Source: Actinomycetes bacterium (GTDB lineage: Bacteria; Actinomycetota; Acidimicrobiia; Acidimicrobiales; JAKAOS01). Taken from it: a stretch of 5,491 bases of DNA. The position numbers and the translations under genes were made by a program. The stretch covers positions 1 to 5,491 of the forward strand of contig JAJYGW010000118.1 of NCBI GenBank assembly GCA_021790615.1, in the 5' to 3' direction. Positions 1-5,451 of this stretch are shown here, one piece after another (within the stretch, counting starts at the first letter, position 1; each line of letters begins with the position of its first letter). Below the pieces are notes generated by a model, which saw only the letters and a list, made by a program, of their open reading frames with translations, ran no database searches and was not told the origin of the DNA.

Positions 1-4
1 CGCT

Positions 5-16
5 CACGCCGACTCC
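5..16 (-). promoter_or_regulatory. Possible ribosome binding site and start of the next gene
   Basis: Reading leftwards on the minus strand after tyrA, GGAG (16-13) is followed by five bases and GTG (7-5), then the window ends. It could be the start of a further co-transcribed gene, 61 bases beyond tyrA; in related genomes aroA or cmk often follows tyrA, but nothing of its protein is visible here. Confidence 0.3.
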
Positions 17-68
17 GCCGCGTCGGTGCCACCCCTGCCATCTCCTCGGGCCATGTCCCCCGCGCCCG

Positions 69-1151
69 TCACGGAAGGTCCTCGACGGTGACCCGGAACC
101 CACGAGCCCGGAGCACCTCGGCGAGGCCGGTGGCTGCCGGGGCGTCGACGACGAGCAGCAGGAGACCCCCATCGCGCTCGGCAGAGTGCGCGATCTCGAG
201 GTCGAAGAGGTTCACGCCGCGCTCACCTGCACAGGTCGTGACGGCCGCCAGCACACCCGGCTCGTCGGGCACGACCACCCGCAGCTCGGCGAGGTGCTCC
301 GCGAGCCGAGCGCCGGTGGGCAGGTGACGACGAGTCCGCCGGGCCGCGGCCAGGACGTCGAACAGCCGCCCGCGATCCGCCGCCGCGACGAGGGAGCGCA
401 GCTCGGCGAGCTGGCCCTCCAGGTCGTCGAGGGCGGCGAGGATCGCGGGGGCATTCGCAGCGCAGACGTCCGGCCAGATCCCGGGATGCCCGGCAGCGAT
501 CCGCGTCATGTCGCGAAACCCGCCGGCGGCGAGGCGCATCAGGACCGGTTGCTCGGCCGCTGCCGCCGCAGCCTGGCGGACGAGGGCGGCGGCGACGAGG
601 TGCGGGACGTGCGACACCACCGCCACCAGCTCGTCGTGGCGCTCAGGCGGGAGCGCGACCACCTCCGACCCGAGCGCTGCGCAGACGTCCCGCACGCGGG
701 CAAAGGCCTCGGGCGCCGTCCGCTCCGTCGGGGTGAGGACCCAGGTGGCGCCGGTGAAGAGCCCGGCGACCGCACCCTCGAGACCATCCGCCTCGGACCC
801 GGCCATCGGGTGGCCCCCGACGTAGCGCGGGTCGTCGATCGCTCGGGCAAGGGGCGCCTTGACCCCGGCCACGTCGGTGACCACTGCCTCCGAGCCGAGC
901 CACGAGAGCGCCTCGCGAACCGCGCCCTCGACCGCTCCGAGTGGCGTCGCAACCACGACCAGGTCGGCGCCGGCATCCCGACCGAGCACGTCGACCGCGC
1001 CCACCTCGAGCGCCCGAGCCTCCCGGGCGGGGTCGCGGTCGATACCCGAGACCTTCCAGCCGAGGCTCCGGAGCGACAGGCCCACGGACCCACCGATCAA
1101 GCCGGTGCCGACGACGACGGCGCGACCGGGCACGGCCGCGGGAAGTGTCAC
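69..1151 (-). CDS. tyrA: Prephenate dehydrogenase with C-terminal ACT domain
   Basis: Predicted cytosolic enzyme oxidatively decarboxylating prephenate to 4-hydroxyphenylpyruvate, the committed step to tyrosine. Seen in the 360-residue product: a Rossmann fold opening with VVVGTGLIGGS (GxGxxG at 15-20), an Asp at 38 after the second strand (GIDRDP) that suggests NAD rather than NADP, the family motif GGHPMAGSE at 112-120 with H114, SHVPHL at 180-185, and GGFRDMTRIA at 210-219, whose R217 fits the prephenate-binding Arg. Residues about 286-357 (VVVPDEPGVLAAVT, then GVNLFDLEI) are an ACT domain, known in relatives for tyrosine feedback; feedback here is inferred. Start is GTG, the first usable start after an in-frame stop, with a weak AGGG six bases upstream; GTG at 1133 is an alternative. 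It lies 65 bases after aroH, has no -10 box of its own, and is probably co-transcribed with it. Confidence 0.94.
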   Translation of the reverse strand: MTLPAAVPGRAVVVGTGLIGGSVGLSLRSLGWKVSGIDRDPAREARALEVGAVDVLGRDAGADLVVVATPLGAVEGAVREALSWLGSEAVVTDVAGVKAPLARAIDDPRYVGGHPMAGSEADGLEGAVAGLFTGATWVLTPTERTAPEAFARVRDVCAALGSEVVALPPERHDELVAVVSHVPHLVAAALVRQAAAAAAEQPVLMRLAAGGFRDMTRIAAGHPGIWPDVCAANAPAILAALDDLEGQLAELRSLVAAADRGRLFDVLAAARRTRRHLPTGARLAEHLAELRVVVPDEPGVLAAVTTCAGERGVNLFDLEIAHSAERDGGLLLLVVDAPAATGLAEVLRARGFRVTVEDLP

Positions 1152-1170
1152 CGCCGGCCCTGCCCCAGAG

Positions 1171-1236
1171 GCTCGGTCAGGGAGGTCATCCCGGGCACCG
1201 CCCGGTCCCCGCTCGCTCAGTCGGGGAGGTCATCCC
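1171..1236. repeat. Imperfect 22-bp direct repeat at the aroH end and before tyrA
   Basis: Copies at 1171-1192 and 1215-1236 are identical at 20 of 22 positions (common core GGGAGGTCATCCC) with starts 44 bases apart. The right copy covers the last codons and stop of aroH; the left copy lies wholly in the 65-base aroH-tyrA spacer. On the minus strand each copy contains ATGACCTCC. Confidence 0.8.
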
Positions 1237-1579
1237 TGAGCCCCTTCGCTCCCTCCAGGTAGACGTGGTGGAGCGCTGCCCGCGGGAGCGCCGACTCGCA
1301 GTGCACGAGCACCCGGATGCAGCGCGGGGTGCCGTTCACGACGGCCAGCTCCCGGGCGCACAGCAGCGGCACGTCACCGAGCCCGAGGGCCCGGGCGGGC
1401 TGCGCCGGGAAGAGCGAGACCACGTCCTCGGTCGCCGTGAGGACGATGCTCACGAGATCGTCGTGGGAGACGCCGTTCCGCGCCAGCAGCGTGGTGAGCA
1501 GCGCCTGCACCCGCTCCGTGATCTGGGAGGGCACGTCTGCGTCCACGGTCGTCGCGCCCCTGAGCGCACGCAGAGCCAT
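1217..1579 (-). CDS. aroH: Monofunctional AroH-type chorismate mutase
   Basis: Catalyses the Claisen rearrangement of chorismate to prephenate, the substrate of the adjacent tyrA product. The 120-residue length and sequence fit the trimeric AroH class of Bacillus subtilis rather than the all-helical AroQ class. Visible active-site equivalents are R7 in LRGATTV, R63, E77 in CARELAV, R89 in RCIRVLV and Y107 in HHVYLEGA, corresponding to B. subtilis R7, R63, E78, R90 and Y108. The start is ATG. A TAGCAT box ends nine bases before it and there is no Shine-Dalgarno sequence, so translation is probably leaderless or nearly so. The gene seems to begin its own transcription unit, being separated from rluB by 152 bases. 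Its last codons, encoding RDDLPD, lie in a 22-bp sequence repeated in the spacer before tyrA. Confidence 0.96.
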   Translation of the reverse strand: MALRALRGATTVDADVPSQITERVQALLTTLLARNGVSHDDLVSIVLTATEDVVSLFPAQPARALGLGDVPLLCARELAVVNGTPRCIRVLVHCESALPRAALHHVYLEGAKGLRDDLPD

Positions 1580-1588
1580 TGCGAGGGC

Positions 1589-1594
1589 ATGCTA
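1589..1594 (-). promoter_or_regulatory. Probable -10 box of aroH (leaderless type)
   Basis: Read on the minus strand, TAGCAT preceded by GG ends nine bases before the aroH ATG. It fits the actinobacterial TANNNT -10 consensus at the distance where transcription would begin at or within about three bases of the start codon. No Shine-Dalgarno sequence is present and no clear -35 is seen. A GGAGCGG repeat copy ends two bases upstream of the box. Confidence 0.55.
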
Positions 1595-1596
1595 CC

Positions 1597-1716
1597 GGGG
1601 CCGCTCCGGGCCCAGACGAGCGGGCAGGAGCCAGAGCCTGGCTGGGGTCCGCTCCGGGAGAGGGCGACCCCGGCGGCCGCCGAGCGGGAGCGACGACCGG
1701 GCCGGGGTCCGCTCGG
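1597..1716. repeat. Degenerate repeat in the rluB-aroH spacer
   Basis: Three copies of a GC-rich word begin at 1597 (GGGGCCGCTCCGGG), 1644 (GGGGTCCGCTCCGGG) and 1704 (GGGGTCCGCTCGG). The last two are each preceded by CGAGCGGG (at 1617 and 1681), so the unit is a degenerate block of about 60 bases. On the minus strand the word reads GGAGCGG(A)CCCC, and the copy nearest aroH abuts its -10 box. The 152-base spacer holds no gene that I can support. Confidence 0.6.
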
Positions 1717-1720
1717 CCGG

Positions 1721-1737
1721 CCGTAGCGCCCCTACGG
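1721..1737. terminator. Hairpin at the rluB stop codon, possible terminator
   Basis: CCGTAG at 1721-1726 and CTACGG at 1732-1737 form a perfect 6-bp stem with a 5-base loop (CGCCC). The rluB TAG stop (minus strand) is in the stem. There is no T-tract after it, so it is not a canonical intrinsic terminator, though T-less hairpin terminators are discussed for actinobacteria. Confidence 0.35.
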
Positions 1738-2544
1738 TCGGCGATCCGTCCTGCGCCCGGACGCCGCCGCCTCGAGGGCGCGCACCTCCGCGATGCTCAG
1801 GGCCCGCCATGCCCCCGGCGCGAGCCCGGAGCCGGTGAGCGGCCCGTAGCGCACGCGCACCAGGCGTCGCACCGGGTGACCGACCGCGGCGCACATGCGG
1901 CGGACCTGCCGGTTTCGCCCTTCGTGGAGGGTGATCCGGAGGAGCCCGGGTGCGGGCTGCGACACCTTGGCCGGTGCCGTGAGGCCGTCGTCGAGCTCGA
2001 CACCTTCCCGCAGTGCGCGCAGCGCCCCCGGCCGGGGATGGCCGACGACTTCGGCGAGGTAGACCTTCTCGAGCCCGCCGGACGGGTGCGCGCACCGCTG
2101 CGCCAGCTCACCGTCGTTGGTGAGGAGGAGCAGCCCCTCGGTGGCGGCGTCCAGGCGGCCGACGGGAAAGACGCGCGGTTCGTCGGGCACCAGATCGAGC
2201 ACCTTGGGCCGGCCGAAGGGATCGGCGGCGGTCGTGAGGACCCCTGGGGGTTTGTTGAGGAGGTAGTGGACGAGCCCGGGCCGGACGCCGATGGGCACGC
2301 CGTCCACGCTCAGTTGGTCACGCTCCACCACCACCCGCTGGCCCAGGTGGGCGGGCGCGCCGTTCACGGTCACCCGGCCGTCCTCGACGAGGAGCTCACA
2401 GGCCCGCCGGCTCCCGAGACCCGCCCGGGCCAGGACCTTCTGGACACGCTCACCGTCGGGCGTCTCGGCCTCGCGAGCCGGGCGTTGGACCGCGCCGGCA
2501 GCCGCGCCGGCAGCCGGGCTCGCCTGCGGGGCGGGTGGGCTCAC
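1732..2544 (-). CDS. rluB: 23S rRNA pseudouridine synthase, RluB/RsuA family
   Basis: Predicted to isomerise a uridine of large-subunit rRNA to pseudouridine. The 270-residue product has a flexible Ala/Pro/Gly-rich head (1-30), an S4 RNA-binding domain (about 32-80; ERVQKVLARAGLGSRR, then GRVTVNG), and the RsuA-family catalytic domain: LLNKPPGVLTT at 95-105, GRLDAATEGLLLLTNDGE at 129-146 with catalytic D132, and HEGRNRQVRRM at 207-217. I chose GTG at 2544 because it overlaps the scpB stop as GTGA and has GGGGAG 11 bases upstream; the open frame continues far upstream but there it is only the shadow of scpB and scpA. RluB (position 2605 in E. coli 23S rRNA) is favoured over RsuA by the scpA-scpB context; the exact target is inferred. 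The TAG stop lies within a hairpin. Confidence 0.93.
   Translation of the reverse strand: MSPPAPQASPAAGAAAGAVQRPAREAETPDGERVQKVLARAGLGSRRACELLVEDGRVTVNGAPAHLGQRVVVERDQLSVDGVPIGVRPGLVHYLLNKPPGVLTTAADPFGRPKVLDLVPDEPRVFPVGRLDAATEGLLLLTNDGELAQRCAHPSGGLEKVYLAEVVGHPRPGALRALREGVELDDGLTAPAKVSQPAPGLLRITLHEGRNRQVRRMCAAVGHPVRRLVRVRYGPLTGSGLAPGAWRALSIAEVRALEAAASGRRTDRRP
2492..2515. repeat. 12-bp perfect tandem duplication in the rluB head
   Basis: Two adjacent copies of GCGCCGGCAGCC. On the coding strand they give the Ala/Gly-rich AAGAAAGA stretch of the flexible N-terminal head of RluB. An in-frame duplication, without effect on the S4 or catalytic domain. Confidence 0.7.
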
Positions 2545-3176
2545 CGTTGCCGGAGCTCCCCTTCGAGCGCTTCGACCTCGGCCGCCGAGGGCACGAAATC
2601 CCCGAGCGGCGGGAGCTCGTCGAGGGACGCGATCCCGAGGCGCTCCAACAGGGCCGGCGTCGTCGCGAACAGGGCCGCGTGGCCCGGGCCAGGGTCGTGG
2701 CCGACGACGGCGACGTAGCCCCGTTGCACCAGGGTCCGCAGTGCTCCCTCGGCGTCGACGCCGCGGACCTCGGAGAGCTGCGCCCGCGAGATCGGCTGCT
2801 TGTAGGCGACGATCGCAAGCGTCTCCACCGCTGCCGGCGAGAGTCGCGCGGGACGGCTGGCCACGACGAAACGTTCCACCACGTCGTGGCAGTCCGGATG
2901 GCTCTGGAAACGCCACCCTCCTGCCACCTGGCGCAGCACGAAGCCGCGCCCCTCGGACTCGTAGCGGCTCGCCATCGACCCGAGCAGCGCCTCGACGTCG
3001 GCCTCGCCCCGCTCGAGCAGCTCCGCCAGGGCGGCAGCTGGCACCGGCCCCTCGGCGACCAGGAGCACCGCCTCGACCGCGCGCCGCTCCGCCTCGTCCA
3101 AACCGCCCCGATCGTCCGAGCCCGCGGGGTCCTCCGGACCGGCCCCTGGCCCCGGTCGCGGATCGCCGGCCGTCAT
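2541..3176 (-). CDS. scpB: Segregation and condensation protein B
   Basis: Non-SMC subunit of the SMC-ScpAB condensin complex. ScpB dimers bind the ScpA kleisin and take part in chromosome compaction and segregation. The 211-residue product has a Pro/Gly-rich acidic head (1-25), a first winged helix (about 26-88; RRAVEAVLLVAEGPV), and a second (about 97-175) with the family hallmark LSPAAVETLAIVAYKQPISR at 112-131 followed by RGVDAEGALRTLVQRGYV. The C-terminal LGIASLDELPPLGDF also fits the family. I placed the start at ATG 3176, which overlaps the scpA stop as ATGA; an in-frame GTG at 3182 would add two residues and cannot be excluded. The end overlaps the rluB GTG start, so all three genes are probably translationally coupled. 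Confidence 0.94.
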   Translation of the reverse strand: MTAGDPRPGPGAGPEDPAGSDDRGGLDEAERRAVEAVLLVAEGPVPAAALAELLERGEADVEALLGSMASRYESEGRGFVLRQVAGGWRFQSHPDCHDVVERFVVASRPARLSPAAVETLAIVAYKQPISRAQLSEVRGVDAEGALRTLVQRGYVAVVGHDPGPGHAALFATTPALLERLGIASLDELPPLGDFVPSAAEVEALEGELRQR

Positions 3177-3934
3177 GCCCACCCGAGCCGGCTGATCGCC
3201 TCGTCGGGGTCCTCGCCGAGCCAGCTGAGCCAGAGGGTGCCGAGCGCCTCCGGCTGGTCGAGCTCGACGAGACGCTCCCGATAGAGCACGAGCACGGCCA
3301 CGAACGCCACGGCGACCTCGACCCGGTCGAAGCCCGAGACGGCCTCGGCGAAACGCTCCCGGCCGCGCCCGGCCAGCCTGCGGGCAAGCGTCGACCCGGT
3401 GCGCTCGAGCGATGCCGTGAGGGGCGCGAGGTGCGCCGTGTCGACTACTGGGGGTGGCGGTGGGAAGAGCACCGCCTGCGCGCGCCGAGCAAGGGTTCCT
3501 GCGTCGACCGACGCAGGAAGCTCCGCCACGACACCGTCGACCCAGTCCTCCGCCGGTGCCCGGCGGGGGAGGCTCCGCGCCGCCTCCTCGGCAAGAGCCT
3601 CGAGGGCGGCACCGGCCCGGCGGAAGGCGCTGTTCTCCACGACGCGTGCGAGCAGCGCATCCCGGTCCGTCCGGACGAGCTCATCGAGCTCCAGCTCGCT
3701 CCCGCGGGCCACGAGTCGACGAGCCTTGAGCGCGGCGAGCGCCGCGGCGAGCACGGCCATCTCGCTCGCGTCCTCGAGCGGGAAGCCCTCCCCGGTGGCC
3801 GGCAGGCCGTCCACGAACGTGCCGACGAGCTCGGCCACCGACAGCGCCCAGAGGTCGACCCGCCCGTCGAGAACGGCCTCCACCAGGCGCTGGAGGGGTC
3901 CCTCGAAGACGGGGGTCCGCACGGCCAGCACCAC
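3173..3934 (-). CDS. scpA: Segregation and condensation protein A (kleisin)
   Basis: Kleisin subunit that bridges the SMC heads and binds ScpB in the bacterial condensin complex on the nucleoid. The 253-residue product starts with the ScpA signature VFEGPLQRLVEAVLDGRVDL (EGP at 11-13), followed by SEMAVLAAALAALKARRLV at 57-75, the helical segment that includes the conserved (L)K(A/S)R element. A variable middle has a short polyproline run (LFPPPPPVVD, near 156), and residues about 195-253 (VEVAVAFVAVLVLYRERLVELDQ) form the C-terminal winged helix that docks on an SMC head. Start is GTG at 3934, directly followed by a second GTG codon; it lies seven bases after a TAGGGT box, which fits a leaderless transcript. 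First gene of the scpA-scpB-rluB operon and divergent from trpS. The common upstream neighbour parA is absent in this window. Confidence 0.93.
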   Translation of the reverse strand: MVLAVRTPVFEGPLQRLVEAVLDGRVDLWALSVAELVGTFVDGLPATGEGFPLEDASEMAVLAAALAALKARRLVARGSELELDELVRTDRDALLARVVENSAFRRAGAALEALAEEAARSLPRRAPAEDWVDGVVAELPASVDAGTLARRAQAVLFPPPPPVVDTAHLAPLTASLERTGSTLARRLAGRGRERFAEAVSGFDRVEVAVAFVAVLVLYRERLVELDQPEALGTLWLSWLGEDPDEAISRLGWA

Positions 3935-3941
3935 GGGCGCG

Positions 3942-3947
3942 ACCCTA
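3942..3947 (-). promoter_or_regulatory. Probable -10 box of the scpA-scpB-rluB operon
   Basis: Minus-strand TAGGGT, followed by seven bases (CGCGCCC) and the GTG start of scpA. The position predicts a transcript beginning at the start codon. The AGGG within the box could alternatively serve as a weak ribosome binding site if transcription starts further upstream. No convincing -35 is seen 16-18 bases upstream. Confidence 0.5.
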
Positions 3948-3986
3948 CCGGCCTCGGTCGGGGCGTTGGTGGACCGCCACGCCGTG

Positions 3987-4006
3987 CCCGGCGCAGCCCG
4001 GTGCAG
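3987..4006. repeat. 10-bp tandem repeat in the divergent scpA-trpS spacer
   Basis: CCCGGCGCAG at 3987-3996 is followed directly by CCCGGTGCAG at 3997-4006 (9 of 10 identical). It overlaps a GGCGC/GCGCC inverted repeat (3990-3994 and 4006-4010). It lies between the -10 boxes of the two divergent transcription units, about 40 bases from that of scpA and 31 from that of trpS, where an operator could sit; no known regulator site is recognised. Confidence 0.5.
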
Positions 4007-4037
4007 CGCCGCTCCGCTCGGCTCCGGGGGTGACCGT

Positions 4038-4043
4038 TAGCAT
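4038..4043 (+). promoter_or_regulatory. Probable -10 box of trpS (leaderless type)
   Basis: TAGCAT followed by GACGCCCC (eight bases) and the trpS ATG. It is the same hexamer as in front of aroH, and shares the heptamer TAGCATG with it. No Shine-Dalgarno sequence lies between box and start, so a leaderless or nearly leaderless mRNA is expected. No clear -35. Confidence 0.55.
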
Positions 4044-4051
4044 GACGCCCC

Positions 4052-5032
4052 ATGAGTCGCGTCCTCTCCGGGGTCCAACCGTCCGGCAGCCCCCATCTCG
4101 GGAACTACCTGGGCGCGTTCTCGCACTGGGCGCGGACGCAGCACGAGGACGACTCGTTCTTCTTCGTCGCCGACCTCCACGCCCTCACCCTGGCGCACGA
4201 CCCTGCGGTCCTCGAGCGCCGGACCCTCGAGCTGGCGACCACGCTGCTGGCCTGTGGCCTGGACCCGGACGTCTGCACCCTCTTCGTCCAGAGCCACGTG
4301 CCCGAGCACACCCGACTCTCCTGGCTCCTCGAGTGCACGGTCACCTTCGGCGAGCTCTCCCGCATGACGCAGTTCAAGGACAAGGGGCGGGGCGACGCGA
4401 CGGTACGCGCCGGGCTCTTCACGTACCCGGCGCTGATGGCCGCCGACGTCCTGCTCTACGACGCCGACGTCGTGCCCGTCGGGGACGACCAACGCCAGCA
4501 CCTCGAGCTGACCCGCGACCTCGCGGAGCGGTGGAACCGGCGGTACGGGACGGTCTTCGTGGTCCCGCGCGCCGGCGTGCCTCCCGTCGCCGCACGGGTG
4601 ATGGACCTCCAGGAGCCGACCGCGAAGATGTCCAAGTCTGGGCCGTCCGCGGCCGGGACCATTGCGCTCGCCGACCCACCCGACGTCGTCCGTCGCAAGA
4701 TCGCCCGCGCCGTCACCGACTCCGACGGCGAGGTGCGCTACGACCCGGCGACCAAGCCGGGACTGTCGAACCTGCTCGAGCTCCTCGGCGCGACCACGGG
4801 TGAGCGCCCCGCCACCGTGGCCGAGCGCTACGACCGCTACGGGCCCCTCAAGGCGGATCTCGCCGACGCACTCGTCGAGCTGCTCACCCCGATCCAGGCC
4901 CGCCTCGCCGAGCTCGCCGCCGACCCCGGCACGGTCACCGCCGTGCTGGCCAAGGGTGCGACCAAGGCGGGGGAGGTCGCCGCCGCGACGTACGAACGAG
5001 CCCGGCGCTCGGTCGGCCTGCTCGACCCCTGA
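4052..5032 (+). CDS. trpS: Tryptophanyl-tRNA synthetase
   Basis: Class Ic aminoacyl-tRNA synthetase that charges tRNA-Trp with tryptophan using ATP. The 326-residue product, normal for bacterial TrpRS, shows SGVQPSGSPHLGNYLGA at 6-22 (PHLG being the HIGH-type motif), TFGELSRMTQFKDK (a family-typical stretch), FTYPALMAADVLLYDADVVPVG leading into GDDQRQHLELTRD from 144, and KMSKS at 192-196. The C-terminal part, from about residue 225, is the helical anticodon-binding region. Start ATG 4052 gives the expected N-terminus, directly before the RVLSGVQPSG strand. There is no Shine-Dalgarno sequence, but a TAGCAT box ends eight bases before the ATG, so little or no leader exists and a T-box riboswitch on this transcript is ruled out. 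Divergent from scpA and convergent with the DUF3565 gene. Confidence 0.98.
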   Translation: MSRVLSGVQPSGSPHLGNYLGAFSHWARTQHEDDSFFFVADLHALTLAHDPAVLERRTLELATTLLACGLDPDVCTLFVQSHVPEHTRLSWLLECTVTFGELSRMTQFKDKGRGDATVRAGLFTYPALMAADVLLYDADVVPVGDDQRQHLELTRDLAERWNRRYGTVFVVPRAGVPPVAARVMDLQEPTAKMSKSGPSAAGTIALADPPDVVRRKIARAVTDSDGEVRYDPATKPGLSNLLELLGATTGERPATVAERYDRYGPLKADLADALVELLTPIQARLAELAADPGTVTAVLAKGATKAGEVAAATYERARRSVGLLDP

Positions 5033-5073
5033 GCCTGCCACCGGAACAACCGGACCTGCCGAGCGCCCCCGGG

Positions 5074-5109
5074 GCCTGCCGGACCGACAGTGCCTGCCGG
5101 ACCGACAGT
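5074..5109. repeat. 18-bp perfect tandem duplication between convergent genes
   Basis: Two adjacent identical copies of an 18-base unit, GCCTGCCGGACCGACAGT, lie in the 107-base spacer between the ends of trpS and the DUF3565 gene. The CCTGCC word also occurs upstream at 5034 and 5055, spaced about 20 bases, so the whole spacer may be a decayed array. The unit itself is not self-complementary. Confidence 0.85.
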
Positions 5110-5139
5110 GCCCGCCGCCCAGCAGCCGGGCCACGAAGC

Positions 5140-5445
5140 TCAGGTGGGATCCCCGCCCGCGCAGCCCGGCCGATGGGACCCACCGGCGAGCATCGCCCCG
5201 CACTCGGGGCAGACCAGGTGGAGCCAGCACGCCGGCTCGCCGCCTTCGTCCTCGGGCTCGTCGATGTCGCAGAGCGGGCAGTCGAGCGGCGTGCCGATGC
5301 GCCCGTTGCGGGCTCGGTCGTCGGTCACCCACTCGCGGAGCTGGAACGGCGGCCGGTGCCGGACGTGCTGGGAGTGCCCGCAGGAGAGCCGGGCGACCCA
5401 GTCGCCGCCCGCATCCCGGTCGAAGCCGGTGATCGTTCGCTCCAC
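5140..5445 (-). CDS. DUF3565 family protein with Cys/His-rich C-terminal tail
   Basis: Small 101-residue protein of unknown function, probably cytosolic (no signal peptide or membrane segment). The first 60 residues match what I know of DUF3565: ITGFDRDAGGDWVARLSCGH (5-24), QHVRHRPPFQLREWV (26-40), and IGTPLDCPLCD (50-60). C22, H24, H27, H30, C56 and C59 could hold a metal, probably zinc; that is inferred. After an acidic linker (DEPEDEGGE, 62-70) a second cluster follows, C73, H76, C79, C82, H91 and C95 (C-x2-H-x2-C-x2-C, then HRPGC), like an extra zinc knuckle. Start is GTG, chosen because it gives the family N-terminus and lies six bases after a TAGCCT box. Convergent with trpS; no neighbour suggests a role. 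Confidence 0.85.
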   Translation of the reverse strand: MERTITGFDRDAGGDWVARLSCGHSQHVRHRPPFQLREWVTDDRARNGRIGTPLDCPLCDIDEPEDEGGEPACWLHLVCPECGAMLAGGSHRPGCAGGDPT

Positions 5446-5451
5446 ACGCCC

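Noticed and set aside
186..1262. 358-codon plus-strand open frame opposite tyrA
   Set aside because: It mirrors tyrA, whose protein has all family motifs. Long antisense frames are expected in very G+C-rich coding DNA, and its translation is rich in Arg, Gly and Pro without recognisable domains.
1629..1643. AGCCAG-AGC-CTGGCT hairpin as a terminator
   Set aside because: A 6-bp stem with a 3-base loop, no T-tract, in DNA where such inverted repeats arise easily; there is also a better hairpin at the rluB stop.
2545..3387. Long N-terminal extension of RluB (551-residue frame)
   Set aside because: The upstream part is the out-of-frame shadow of scpB and scpA, rich in Arg and Gly. GTG 2544, overlapping the scpB stop, gives a family-sized protein.
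2291..4033. 580-codon plus-strand open frame opposite rluB, scpB and scpA
   Set aside because: Antisense to three well-supported genes, low-complexity Arg/Pro/Ala translation, no domain; a composition artefact.
3935..4051. T-box riboswitch or Trp attenuator before trpS
   Set aside because: The probable -10 box lies eight bases before the ATG, leaving no leader, and no T-box consensus or Trp-codon leader peptide is seen.
5041..5053. CCGG-AACAA-CCGG hairpin as the trpS terminator
   Set aside because: Only four base pairs and no T-tract; too weak to call.
5074..5109. CRISPR array
   Set aside because: Two directly adjacent 18-base units without spacers, no cas genes; a plain tandem duplication.
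4037..5332. 431-codon minus-strand open frame opposite trpS
   Set aside because: Covers trpS on the other strand and runs into the DUF3565 gene in another frame; it has no recognisable motif.
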